A DNA stretch of 13,743 nucleotides from JBBIJH01 sp037446075 (GTDB lineage Bacteria > Bacteroidota > Ignavibacteria > UBA10030 > JAHEZR01): contig JBBIJH010000062.1 in assembly GCA_037446075.1 (NCBI GenBank), positions 1-13,743 of the forward strand. The letters are read 5' to 3'. Below are positions 1-7,673 of the stretch, in pieces. Within the stretch, counting starts at the first letter, position 1; each line of letters opens with the position of its first letter. The notes beneath the pieces were generated by a model. That model was not told the origin of the DNA, did no database searches, and saw only the letters and a list, made by a program, of their open reading frames with translations. A program made the translations under genes and the position numbers.

Positions 1-441
1 GAAGCCAGGCTCGTTCTCCACTGCAAGGATCATGCCCTCTTTCTCGGCGACGTCGGCGGCGGACCGAAACACCTCCACGCCGCGTCGAAGTTCATCTGTA
101 TCGTTTACCTCCGAACGTGCAAAACCAAAGGTGATAACGAGTGTTGCCCCAAACTTGTGTGCAAGATCCATCGTCCAGGGAAGTATCTCGGTAAGCTCTT
201 TTTGGATAGTGTCCGCTTCACCGACTGTACACTTGAAAGTCCCGGGTGATAGAGCAGTGATATTGATACCGAATTCCGACTTGCAGTCAAGTAGAGTTTG
301 TAGATCGTCGTCCGAGATAAATGGAATTCTTCCAGACTCGCAAGTCCGGAACTCAAAATCCCTGATCCCCCAACTTATTCCGAGAGCAATCGCTTCTCGA
401 ATGTTTGGGGAGATTTCGTCTGTGACGATACCAATTCTCAT
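1..441 (-). CDS. Sugar phosphate isomerase/epimerase-like TIM-barrel protein, 3' end outside the window
   Basis: The frame is open from an ATG at 441 to the window edge without a stop, giving the first 147 residues of a longer protein. It starts MRIGIVTDEIS and alternates short hydrophobic strands (DFEFR near residue 28, GINITALSPG near 53, ATLVITFGF near 92) with helices, as expected of the xylose-isomerase-like TIM barrel (AP endonuclease 2 superfamily). The visible part ends with LAVENEPGF; E142 in this VEN motif sits where the family places its first metal-ligand Glu. Family members usually have about 270-300 residues, so roughly half is missing. There is no signal peptide, so it is probably cytoplasmic. 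It begins 43 nt after the stop of the upstream aminotransferase gene, so co-transcription is likely. AAGGA lies about 12 nt before the start. The substrate cannot be told from sequence. Confidence 0.85.
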   Translation of the reverse strand, partial: MRIGIVTDEISPNIREAIALGISWGIRDFEFRTCESGRIPFISDDDLQTLLDCKSEFGINITALSPGTFKCTVGEADTIQKELTEILPWTMDLAHKFGATLVITFGFARSEVNDTDELRRGVEVFRSAADVAEKEGMILAVENEPGF

Positions 442-484
442 CTGCAACTAGTCCTTGCAAAAGGGTGGTCGGTTCGTTCGGAAT

Positions 485-1795
485 TCACTGGTGTACAAAC
501 TCTGTCACTCCCTTAAGTAATCGTTCCACCTCCTCGAAGTTGTTGTATATATGCGTCGAGATGCGAAGCCCGTTCAGCTTTGCTTCCCCGACAAATCGTG
601 TGCGGAGTTTGTACTTCTCCGCCAGAAACGTTTGAACATCCTCCGTCTTCCTGTCCGCGACCCGGAACGTCACCATCGCCCCTCGGTCTTGAGGCCTTGG
701 AGGAGTAAGCAGTTCAACGGTCTTGATCTGTGAAAGACCATCAAACACCCTCGTAGAGAGCGCGTTGTTCCTACGCCAGACATTCTCCATGCCGATGGTC
801 TGGAGAAAGACGGCGGCTGCACCCAAGCCAATCATCAAAGGAACATTGTATGTCCCGTACTCGTATCTCTGCGCAGTCGGGTGAAAGTTGACCGCGCCAG
901 TGGCCAGGTCAAACCCTNNNNNNNNNNNNNNGCCGACAAAAATCGGCCGGACGGTCTCGAGCATTTCCTTTCTCACATACAGCAAGCCTGTCCGCTTCGG
1001 CGCCAGCAGCCACTTATGCCCGCTTGCAGCGTAGAAATCGCAACCGATCTCCTTCACATTGAGGGGCTTCATGCCCGGGACTTGCGCCCCATCAAGAAAG
1101 AACCACAGCCCTTTGTCCCGAGCGATCTTTGAGATTTCGCTCACCGGTAGCTCTTGTCCTGTTGTGCACGTGACGTGGCTNNNNNNNNNNNNNNNNNNNN
1201 NNNNNNNNNNNNNNATCAGTCGTGAGATTCTTTCCAGGTTTACTTCGCGGTTCTTGGCGTCTGGCTCAAAAGGTTTAAGAACAATCCCATCGAATTTCTG
1301 ACGTGCCAGCAGGGAAAGAATGCCCCCGACGTGTTCGTGCGTCGTTGTGATGACTTCATCACCCCGCTTCAGCGGCAACCCGTTGATAATGATATTGATG
1401 CCCTCGGTCGCGCAGCTCGTAAGTGTGACCTCAGTTGGGTCGCAGCCCATCATCTGAGCCACTTTCGACTTCACGGTCAGCCAAGCCTCTTCAGTGTGGC
1501 CCACTTCGGAGATTGCTTCCAGTTCATCCATCTTCCTTTTCACGGTATCAATCACAATGTATGGAGACGCGCCAAGGCCACCAGTGTTGAAATACGCACG
1601 GTCTCGCGTTAAGGGAAACTGGTCTCGGACGATGGACCAGAATCGTTCATCTTCGGGGCTAACGGAATCCTTTCGTGCTTCTACCAACTCCTCAAACTTC
1701 TCAGCTGCTAAGGAGCTAACCGACAATAAGGAATCAGCACCAAGCATCCCGGCGAGTGCTCCGGTAAGCGTGTGAACGAATTGTTTGCGCTTCAT
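485..1795 (-). CDS. Class V aminotransferase-fold PLP enzyme (isopenicillin-N-epimerase/cysteine-desulfurase-like), with N-terminal export-like segment
   Basis: This 436-residue protein has the fold-type I class V pattern: AYFNTGGLG near residue 67, a TSCATEGIN cofactor-phosphate loop at about 126-134, FLDGAQ with D235 to pair with the pyridine nitrogen, and SGHKW with K261 as the likely PLP Schiff-base lysine. LRIS near 410 supplies the usual C-terminal Arg. The closest recognisable group is the isopenicillin-N-epimerase-like aminotransferases; the actual reaction is not determined. The first ~31 residues (MKRKQF, then a hydrophobic stretch to SSLA-AEKF) resemble a signal peptide. KRKQF is reminiscent of, but not, a twin-arginine motif. 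Two N runs (918-931 and 1181-1214) lie inside the gene, and the frame continues across both. A promoter is visible just upstream, and the isomerase-like gene follows 43 nt downstream. Confidence 0.9.
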   Translation of the reverse strand: MKRKQFVHTLTGALAGMLGADSLLSVSSLAAEKFEELVEARKDSVSPEDERFWSIVRDQFPLTRDRAYFNTGGLGASPYIVIDTVKRKMDELEAISEVGHTEEAWLTVKSKVAQMMGCDPTEVTLTSCATEGINIIINGLPLKRGDEVITTTHEHVGGILSLLARQKFDGIVLKPFEPDAKNREVNLERISRLXXXXXXXXXXXXSHVTCTTGQELPVSEISKIARDKGLWFFLDGAQVPGMKPLNVKEIGCDFYAASGHKWLLAPKRTGLLYVRKEMLETVRPIFVGXXXXXGFDLATGAVNFHPTAQRYEYGTYNVPLMIGLGAAAVFLQTIGMENVWRRNNALSTRVFDGLSQIKTVELLTPPRPQDRGAMVTFRVADRKTEDVQTFLAEKYKLRTRFVGEAKLNGLRISTHIYNNFEEVERLLKGVTEFVHQ

Positions 1796-2075
1796 GAAGG
1801 CAGGTTAAGTCATCCAATGCGTGCGAACAAAATATAGTAAGAAGTAGTGGGACTTACAAGGAGGAAATCAATTAGGCGTGGCCGATTTTCCCAACAATTA
1901 GAGTCGAATCTCCAGTCTTTTTTCCCAATGGAATACTCGAAAGTGATGCGATCCGTGAGTTATCCCACAACCAACTCAACCCCTCTATTGATGGAGCGCA
2001 TCGTTCTAGTCAAAGTCGTCTTTGCAAAGTGACATGCCAGTCCTCGGCTGACAATCCCCGCCTTCTCCACGATGT
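1796..2075. other. Intergenic region between propeller P5 and the aminotransferase gene
   Basis: This 280-base stretch has no gene I can support. It contains the promoter at 1831-1859. On the minus strand a 44-codon open frame runs from a GTG at 2094, inside the end of P5, to a TAA at 1960. It starts VEASTVDIVEKAG and ends INRGVELVVG. It has no ribosome binding site and no family I recognise. The plus strand is also open across much of the same stretch. I see no convincing terminator for the propeller array here. Confidence 0.5.
1831..1859 (-). promoter_or_regulatory. Sigma70-like promoter for the aminotransferase gene
   Basis: On the minus strand TTGTAA (1859-1854) and TATATT (1836-1831) are separated by exactly 17 bases, matching the -35 and -10 consensus at 4/6 and 5/6 positions. 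A start of transcription near 1824 would give a leader of about 28 nt before the ATG at 1795. The common Bacteroidetes -7 element (TAnnTTTG) is not exactly present, though TATATTTTG comes close. This is a prediction from spacing and consensus only. Confidence 0.5.
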
Positions 2076-3125
2076 CTACCGTGCTGGCTTCCACGACGGA
2101 TTCAAATCCCCATACTGACTCGTGGTCAGGCGCCTTAACTCAGTGCCATCCGGTCTCACCACGTAAAGATCACCTCTGCCGGATTCGTCTGCTCGACGGA
2201 AAACGATCCACTTTCCATCCGGCGACCAGGATGGCTCGCTGCCGGGTTTGTACGCAGCGCGGGCGTTTGTCAAGTCAGTATCGACAATATAAAGCCCGGA
2301 AGTGACGAAGGATTTGCCGTCCGGCGACCACGACATGTACCTGCTAAAGATTCCGTCGAGCCTCCGAGTAAAAGAACCATCAAGACTTCTTACCACCATC
2401 CCCACGCCCGGAATGTCATAGTAGATACGGTTGCCATCCCTCGACCAATGCGGAAAGAGAGCGGACTCGCTCGTATCGGTGAAAGCTACTTGACTGCTTC
2501 CGTCTGCATTCATGATGAACACCTGCCACCGATTGGGCGATTGGGAAACGAGACGCGAGAATGCAATTTTACTACCATCCGGGGACCAGGATGGATAGCG
2601 ATCACTAGCAGGGTTGTTCGTCAAGTTCTGCTGCCCACTTCCATCGTTTTTCATTTTGAAGATTTCATACTGACCTTCCATCAATCTCGTGAAAACGATC
2701 TCTTGCCCCGACGGCGACCATTCAAAGTCGAGATCGAAATCCGGATAATTCGTCAGATTGACTTTTCCAGTGCCATCAGAGTTCATCCGAAAGATTTCGT
2801 AGGTGCCATAGGACGTAGTCTGGTAAGCGATGTAGGCCCCGCTGGGAGAGAATTTCGGGAAATTATCGTACCCGGGTGGTTTGGGATAAATGTTCTCAGA
2901 ATGCTTTGAGAGGTCGACTAGCGCCGAGCCATCCCCTCGCATCGTAAAGGTGGTTAGCTCTGGCAGATCCGGAAGTGGTGGTTTAGTGGTAAATCTAGAA
3001 AAGAGGATCGTGTAACTTTTCAGCTCCTCTAACACTGGGTCAACGGCGCTTTCCGTCACGCAGCCGGTCCTTGCGAGCAAGAGGGCAACGAAACCGAAAG
3101 TCGCAGCACAGGCGCGACGAATCAC
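2076..3125 (-). CDS. TolB/WD40-like seven-motif beta-propeller protein, probable lipoprotein (P5)
   Basis: The protein carries seven PD40-type motifs, one per propeller blade: FSPSG, WSPSG, WSPDG, WSRDG, WSPDG, WSPDG and a terminal SWKPAR. Each is followed by an I-x-Y/F strand and then an EIF.MNSDG-like turn with NLTN. The frame is open to an ATG at 3221, but that start lies inside the decayed tail of the upstream copy P4 (3185). I prefer the GTG at 3125: it puts a basic then hydrophobic segment at the N terminus and gives 349 residues, matching its paralogs (340-353). The putative lipid-attachment Cys is C22, but ARTGC is a poor lipobox. No good ribosome binding site precedes either start, so the 5' end may itself be damaged. 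It is the last gene of the array and has lost its M and L partners. Location is probably periplasmic or outer-membrane. Confidence 0.75.
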   Translation of the reverse strand: MIRRACAATFGFVALLLARTGCVTESAVDPVLEELKSYTILFSRFTTKPPLPDLPELTTFTMRGDGSALVDLSKHSENIYPKPPGYDNFPKFSPSGAYIAYQTTSYGTYEIFRMNSDGTGKVNLTNYPDFDLDFEWSPSGQEIVFTRLMEGQYEIFKMKNDGSGQQNLTNNPASDRYPSWSPDGSKIAFSRLVSQSPNRWQVFIMNADGSSQVAFTDTSESALFPHWSRDGNRIYYDIPGVGMVVRSLDGSFTRRLDGIFSRYMSWSPDGKSFVTSGLYIVDTDLTNARAAYKPGSEPSWSPDGKWIVFRRADESGRGDLYVVRPDGTELRRLTTSQYGDLNPSWKPAR

Positions 3126-3184
3126 GCAAAGCGATTCACGCCAATGGCTTGAAAGGCTCAAAGCAGCATTTGAGGAATCGCCTT

Positions 3185-4231
3185 TCACCTTGGTGCCCAA
3201 ACGGGAATCCAGCTCCCCCATGGACTCTTGGTCAATCGTGTTGGTATGGAACCATCGGCAGCCATGGCATAGATCTCTCCGCTACTGTTATCACGAGACG
3301 AATGCAATCATACTCCCATCGGGGGAGATGTGTGGGTCATTATCAGCAGCGGGATGATTGGTGAGGTTCAGTAGCCCCGTTCCATCGATGTTGATCCTGT
3401 AAATCTCCTCATTTCCGTCTTGTATCCCAACGAAGGCAATCCACATACTATCGGGCGACCACGAGGGCCTCCATGTGGAGGCAACGGTAATCGAACTCGG
3501 GGTCAAGGGCCGTCGGCTCGATCCGTCGGGATTCATAATGAACAATTGGGCTCCAGAAGCAAAAGCGATGAGTGCCCCATCAGGGGACCATTTCGGAACA
3601 TCCTCATTCTCAGGAGAATCGGTAGACTGCGCTGATAGGATCGGACAACGTCTCTGAGATATATCTCGGAATTCCCATCGCGCGATGAGACAAATGCGAT
3701 CTGCCGTCCATCGGGCGACCAATCGGGCAGAAAGTCGTACTTTGGAAAGGGCGTAAGATTGCGTTGGTTTTCACCAGACGAATCCACCACGAAAATATCG
3801 GCACTGCCAGCGCGCCAGCTGATCCACAGGATGTGTTCTCCGGTCGGTGACCAGAGCGGGCGCTCATCAAACCAAGGATAGTTCGTGAGATTTCTTTCGC
3901 CCGTTTCATCGATATTGATTACGAAGATATCGCTCGGCACATCCCCATCGTATGTCAGAGGCTTTCCATCTGGCGACCACGACGGGCCGTGGTGGGTAGC
4001 TTGCTGAGCTGCCACTGGACGTAGTTCTCCTCTAGCTGAAATAACGTAGATGTCGGATTGCCCATCAGCATTCTTCGATTGCTGAAATGCAATAGTCGCT
4101 GGAAGGGGAAAGACTGACTGCGGGCTCACCGATTCTTCGCAGCCCACCAATTCACTGGCGAGGAACAGAACTAACATGCCACGCCAAATCGAGGGAATGA
4201 TCAATCTGGAGAGGTTATTTTGGACTCCCAT
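3185..4231 (-). pseudogene. Frameshifted beta-propeller lipoprotein copy (P4)
   Basis: Read from the ATG at 4231, the frame gives a signal peptide with a good lipobox (LVGC, C31) and propeller blades through EIYLRDV, then leaves frame near 3622-3628. Losing one base there accounts for it: adding one back restores ...RSLTDSPENEDVPKWSPDG with normal blade length (31 residues from EIY to PDG, as in the next blade). The second frame runs to a TGA at 3291-3293 after MIAFVS. Beyond that stop the original frame resumes, encoding DNSSGEIYAMAADGS and the expected C-terminal end VWAPR with a TGA at 3185-3187. Counting across all frames there are seven PD40 motifs, and the repaired protein would have about 350 residues. 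The start lies 13 nt after the M3 remnant. Sequencing error is an alternative to real decay. Confidence 0.8.
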
Positions 4232-4244
4232 AAGGTCACGTCTC

Positions 4245-4636
4245 TCACGGAAACGTTATACTGAGTGTGCCGACGTCATAAGACCCACCACCACTCGGGA
4301 CATTTTGAAGCGTCACAATGTTCGATTGCGCATCACAATCGTGGTCAGATAGGTATACGTAAAAGGTTGACCCAGAATTGCTTGAGAAGCCAAATGATTT
4401 ATTGAATGATTTTTGAGTCTGGCCGTCCATCTCAATCAGGTAGTTCCTCTGTGAGGCATCGCACTGACTGGTTGTGGTGACCACTAAGTGCACATTGTCG
4501 ACAACCCTGTTAGTTTGAATAGTCCCGTACACAGTAGCACGTTCCCGGAACGATCAACGTTCCCACATCTCCATTCTCTAACGGCGCTTCATAGTCGAGC
4601 TGAGACAGTGCTTTCTTTCTTTGAATTGCTCTTCGC
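4245..4636 (-). pseudogene. Truncated, frameshifted copy of the M-family protein (M3 remnant)
   Basis: A GTG-started frame (4532-4245, 95 residues) matches only the C-terminal half of M1 and M2: DNVHLVV, SQCD, FYVYLSDHDC and VTLQNV line up with DNLHLVV, SLCD, FYVYARDHNC and VTLSNV. Upstream homology continues in another frame: EAPLENGD and GTLIVPG match the PFDWNGDG and ELIVPGK region of M1. A net two-base loss near 4533-4536 would join the two parts as LIVPG-TCY-VYGTIQ. The N-terminal domain with its WAEHPDNPG block is gone, and homology begins within about 60 nt of the P3 stop codon. The two conserved cysteines remain. There is no sign of the strong ribosome binding site found before M1 and M2. 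It ends 13 nt before P4. Confidence 0.75.
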
Positions 4637-5668
4637 TCATCGACCCCAACGTGGGTCGTATTCGTCAGAACTAAATCTTGTTAGGGGCTGTTTTCCCGTT
4701 CCGTCCATATTCATGAGGTAGATTTTGCGCATAGGTCCAAGGTCGGCAACGTAAGCCACACGGTCATCCCAAGGCGACAGAACCGGAAAATTCCCAGGAT
4801 ACGAATCCTGAGTCAAATTTTGCAAACCGCTGCCATCTTTGTTAATGCGATAGATGTCCCAACGACCGTTCATGAAAGTTGAAAAGATCAGAAAATCTCC
4901 ATTTGGGGACCAGTACATATATGAGTGCAAGGAATCGGGAGCTGCGGGCACTGGCAGGTCCATTGCTCCATCAGACGAGAGGAGATGGAGTCTTCCCTCG
5001 CGCTGATAGGCGATATGAAATCCATCAGGTGACCAAGTGGGGTAGAGTTTTGTTCCGACCCCCGAGGTCAACTGCCGTTGATTCGAACCATCTGCATTCG
5101 AAACATAAATCTGCCATTCGCTTCCTGTCCCGAATTCCCTGCCAAAGTAAGAAATGTATCTTCCATCCGGCGACCAACTCCCCACGAAGAAAGGGCCTCC
5201 AGCCTCGGTAATCTTTCTTAAATTGTTTCCATTACTATCGATAGTAAAGATTTGCCTTGGGCCATCCCGAGAACTTTCGAACGCAATCCATCGTCCACCG
5301 GGCGAGAATCTTGGATTTTCGTTAAAGGTTCTGAATGCCGTCAGTATCCGCAGTCCGGAGCCGTCGGAATTCACAAGCTTGATGGGCCTGTGGTAATCGG
5401 GGTCACATGAGGTGAGTACTACTCTGGAACCGTCAGGACTTATGTCGGGGCTAGTGTTGAAGCAGGAATCGCTGTCGGAGAGCTGACGAGGTTCTCTGCC
5501 TTGTTCGGCGATCATTATGTGAGTATAAATGAAATCCAGAGTCTGACTATACGTTGCTCGGAAAACGATCTTTCCTTGAAACTCCGGTTGCGTGAACTCT
5601 ACAACCCCATCCCTGCATGAAAAGAGAGGCAGGAGAACCAAGATTAGGCGAAGCGTCCGTGCCTTCAT
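4637..5668 (-). CDS. TolB/WD40-like seven-motif beta-propeller lipoprotein (P3)
   Basis: This 343-residue protein starts with a short basic and hydrophobic signal peptide ending in LFSC, making C18 the probable lipidated cysteine. Seven PD40 motifs follow: ISPDG, FSPGG, WSPDG, WSPDG, WSPNG, LSPWD and the terminal PRWGR. Typical inter-blade strands IYLMNMDGTG and IYRINKDGSG are present. The family binds protein or ligand partners on the propeller face; nothing in the sequence names the partner or suggests catalysis. It starts 14 nt after M2, and the M3 remnant begins right after its stop. The sequence before the ATG (TGACCT) resembles that before P4 rather than a Shine-Dalgarno, so translation may depend on coupling to M2. 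Confidence 0.85.
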   Translation of the reverse strand: MKARTLRLILVLLPLFSCRDGVVEFTQPEFQGKIVFRATYSQTLDFIYTHIMIAEQGREPRQLSDSDSCFNTSPDISPDGSRVVLTSCDPDYHRPIKLVNSDGSGLRILTAFRTFNENPRFSPGGRWIAFESSRDGPRQIFTIDSNGNNLRKITEAGGPFFVGSWSPDGRYISYFGREFGTGSEWQIYVSNADGSNQRQLTSGVGTKLYPTWSPDGFHIAYQREGRLHLLSSDGAMDLPVPAAPDSLHSYMYWSPNGDFLIFSTFMNGRWDIYRINKDGSGLQNLTQDSYPGNFPVLSPWDDRVAYVADLGPMRKIYLMNMDGTGKQPLTRFSSDEYDPRWGR

Positions 5669-5682
5669 AGGTCATAGCACAA

Positions 5683-6321
5683 TCAAACCACCAGAGTACT
5701 CTGGATGGTGATCGTTTCTCCATTTCCGGTGACATTGCTTAAGGTTACAACCTGCGAGTGGGCACTGCAGTTGTGGTCCCGCGCGTAAACGTAAAAAGTA
5801 GTGGTACTTGTAGTCGGAAAAGCAAAAAGCTTTGAGAAGCTGCCATGAAACCCGTCAGGAAGTTCGATGGCGTAATTCGGAATACTCACATCACACAACG
5901 AAGACAAGCTGACCACCAGGTGCAAGTTGTCNNNNNNNNNNAGGTCCACAGTGCTCTCAAGGTTTCCACTAACGATAAAGTGCTTTCCAGGAACGATCAA
6001 ATCATCCGCAACCGCGTTCATCTTCCAATTGAACGGGTCGTTCGGAGCGTCATAGTCAAAATCGTAACTTTCTTCGTTCGATTTCACACCGGGATTATCC
6101 GGATGCTCGGCCCAGATTTTGTAGAGACCCTTGCTGGTCACGGGCACATACGCCGGTGCGTACGACCCGCTGCCCAACGTTCCATCTCCCGGGCTGTCTG
6201 CTGGGGTCTCAGCAAGTTGTCCTGAGCTGCCGCCAACTTTCTGATAGTAGATCTTGAGCTTAACTCCCAAGTCAGCAGCTCCAAGCCACGCTTTCCCTGT
6301 AGAAATTAAAAGATCCGCCAC
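5683..6321 (-). CDS. Unrecognised leaderless beta-rich protein, M family (M2)
   Basis: I do not recognise this 212-residue protein. The GTG start at 6321 is fixed by a strong AAGGAGG eight bases upstream and by match to the M1 start (MADLLISTGKAWLG against MADIRIKSGKAWLG). The N-terminal domain holds GVKLKIYYQ, GDGTLGSG and the block WAEHPDNPGVKSNEE (70-84), which is identical in M1. The second half begins at LIVPGK (about 108) and holds two cysteines, C143 in SLCD and C185 in RDHNC, conserved in all three copies. There is no signal peptide, membrane segment or T9SS tail. An N run (5932-5941) falls between STVD and DNLHLVV without breaking the frame. It lies 53 nt after the L2 remnant and 14 nt before P3, the same arrangement as M1 with P2. 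Confidence 0.8.
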   Translation of the reverse strand: MADLLISTGKAWLGAADLGVKLKIYYQKVGGSSGQLAETPADSPGDGTLGSGSYAPAYVPVTSKGLYKIWAEHPDNPGVKSNEESYDFDYDAPNDPFNWKMNAVADDLIVPGKHFIVSGNLESTVDXXXXDNLHLVVSLSSLCDVSIPNYAIELPDGFHGSFSKLFAFPTTSTTTFYVYARDHNCSAHSQVVTLSNVTGNGETITIQSTLVV

Positions 6322-6329
6322 AGATTTAG

Positions 6330-6351
6330 CCTCCTTTCAGAAAAAAGTTTC
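6330..6351 (-). promoter_or_regulatory. Conserved leader with strong ribosome binding site before M2
   Basis: This 22-base segment ends in AAGGAGG eight bases before the GTG start. It matches the M1 leader at 8390-8411 in 19 of 22 positions, including the upstream GAAAC and TTTCTGA. Most other genes in the array have weak or no Shine-Dalgarno, so M2 may be translated more strongly than its neighbours. Confidence 0.7.
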
Positions 6352-6374
6352 TGCTGAGTGAGTCACCATTGAAT

Positions 6375-6633
6375 CTACTTCACCGACAAGTACCCATTCT
6401 TTAATTGCTTTCGCTTCCTCTCCGTCGAAGTGCCAGCAAGCCCTCTGACAATCCCGGTAAATGACCCCTCAATGACCGAATTTGCCAAGAGCTTTAAGTT
6501 CTGCGAGAGCTTGCCACGACAGCACGGTGCTCTACCCTCTTGATTCCCCAATGTGACGTTGTCAAGTCGGGCTAAACGATTAGTCAGAATTGCGGAGAAC
6601 AATGTCCAGCCAGCGCGCTCACTCAATTGTCCT
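6375..6633 (-). pseudogene. 5'-truncated remnant of the small lipoprotein gene L (L2)
   Basis: The frame from about 6584 to 6375 matches the C-terminal half of L1: LDNVTL, CCRGKLSQNLKLLANSVIEGSFTG, IVRGLAGT and NGYLSV line up with VQQVTL, YYRGGVSHTFKFVSSSVIEGAFSG, VVRGLAGT and DGYLSV. The signal peptide and first ~85 residues of L1 have no counterpart, because the remnant begins almost directly after the P2 stop at 6634. L1 ends RYIQR before its stop; here the Tyr codon TAT reads TAG, ending the frame earlier, but the following bases still resemble L1. The open frame extends 5' into P2 only as an out-of-frame overlap, so no real start is seen. Confidence 0.75.
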
Positions 6634-7656
6634 TCATCGCGGTTTCCACCGCGGTCTATATGCATTGGGATCATCGAGAACTCTATGCTGATCACTGCCA
6701 TCAGCATTCATCACGTAAATGAGTGATTCAAGGCCTCGGGTGGAGATGAATGCAACTCGTTGTCCATCTCGGGTGATCGATTCCACGAAGTGATTGCCTA
6801 ACTCCCTAGATAACGTCGAGGTGACTTTCTGTTTCCCGCTGCCGTCAAGTCGCGATCGGAAGATGCGATAGAAACCCTGAGTCCTCTCGCTAAAGTAAAG
6901 CCAGCTAGCATCTGGGGACCACAACGGGAAAAGGGCATCTTCACTGATAGTTGTTTCGCTACCCGATGGTCGCTCCCGCACGACAAGTATATTGGTCGTG
7001 TCCGAAGCCTTGATCTGGAACGCCAAGTATTTGCCATCAGGTGACACAGACGCCCCGAAAAAAAACTTTGTGGTGTCCGGAGTCAACGAATGCTCGTTGG
7101 TTCCATCCACGTTGATTGAAAAGATTTGCTGCTTGGTTCCGACCCGCTTATCGAATAACAGCGCTGAGCCGTCAGCTTCCCAAGTAATGTTGTTGTAACG
7201 CTGAGATTGCGTCAGAAAACGCTGGCCAGAGCCATCAGCATATATCAGACCAATGCCATAGGTCTCTCGGAGCACATCAAAGGCAATCATCCTTCCATCC
7301 GGGGACCACTTGGGTCTCTGCTCGTAGCTAGAGGGAGTCCTGGTAAGGTTACGCTTTCCCGTTCCGTCAGCATTCATCACGAAAATCTCGTCCAAACCGC
7401 CTGCAATTGTTGTCCAATATGCAATGCTTTGGCCATCAGGTGACCATTCAGGGGCTACATTAAACTCGCCATCCGTCAAGCGTGAAAAAGAGAGATCTCT
7501 GTCAATGATCGCAATATCCACGTTTTCTCCTGCACGCACAGAAACCATTAATGGGTAAGGAATTTGAGAGAGCTGGTGGCTTGGGTTTAACAAGTTGCAC
7601 TGAAGGTCACCCAGCATGAGCAGAATAAGGGCTAGGATGTTAACATACTTATGCAT
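6634..7656 (-). CDS. TolB/WD40-like seven-motif beta-propeller, probable lipoprotein (P2)
   Basis: The 340-residue product has a signal-like N terminus (MHKYVNILALILLML) with a cysteine at C20, although GDLQC is a poor lipobox. Seven PD40 motifs are visible: WSPDG, WSPDG, WEADG, VSPDG, WSPDA, ITRDG and the terminal PRWKPR. The third and sixth are the most diverged. Inter-blade strands IFVMNADGTG, IFSINVDGTN and IYVMNADGSD are typical. GGAG lies about eight bases before the ATG, which supports this start. It begins 17 nt after M1, and together L1, M1 and P2 form the only complete three-gene unit in the window. The likely site is the periplasmic face of a membrane; the ligand is unknown. Confidence 0.85.
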   Translation of the reverse strand: MHKYVNILALILLMLGDLQCNLLNPSHQLSQIPYPLMVSVRAGENVDIAIIDRDLSFSRLTDGEFNVAPEWSPDGQSIAYWTTIAGGLDEIFVMNADGTGKRNLTRTPSSYEQRPKWSPDGRMIAFDVLRETYGIGLIYADGSGQRFLTQSQRYNNITWEADGSALLFDKRVGTKQQIFSINVDGTNEHSLTPDTTKFFFGASVSPDGKYLAFQIKASDTTNILVVRERPSGSETTISEDALFPLWSPDASWLYFSERTQGFYRIFRSRLDGSGKQKVTSTLSRELGNHFVESITRDGQRVAFISTRGLESLIYVMNADGSDQHRVLDDPNAYRPRWKPR

Positions 7657-7673
7657 CCGGCTCCGATCCGTAG

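Noticed and set aside
1847..2032. Plus-strand 61-codon open frame in the gap before the aminotransferase gene
   Set aside because: It crosses the predicted minus-strand promoter region, lacks a recognisable product, and the opposite strand is open over the same bases. GAGG near its start is not enough support.
3291..3722. Separate 143-residue propeller gene
   Set aside because: It overlaps the P4 frame, has no signal peptide, and its blades continue those of P4 at normal spacing once one base is added. It is the middle part of P4, not an independent gene.
6375..6707. A 110-residue gene starting at 6707
   Set aside because: Its first ~25 residues overlap the end of P2 in another frame and have no match in L1. 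Only the part after about 6590 is homologous, so I call a truncated remnant.
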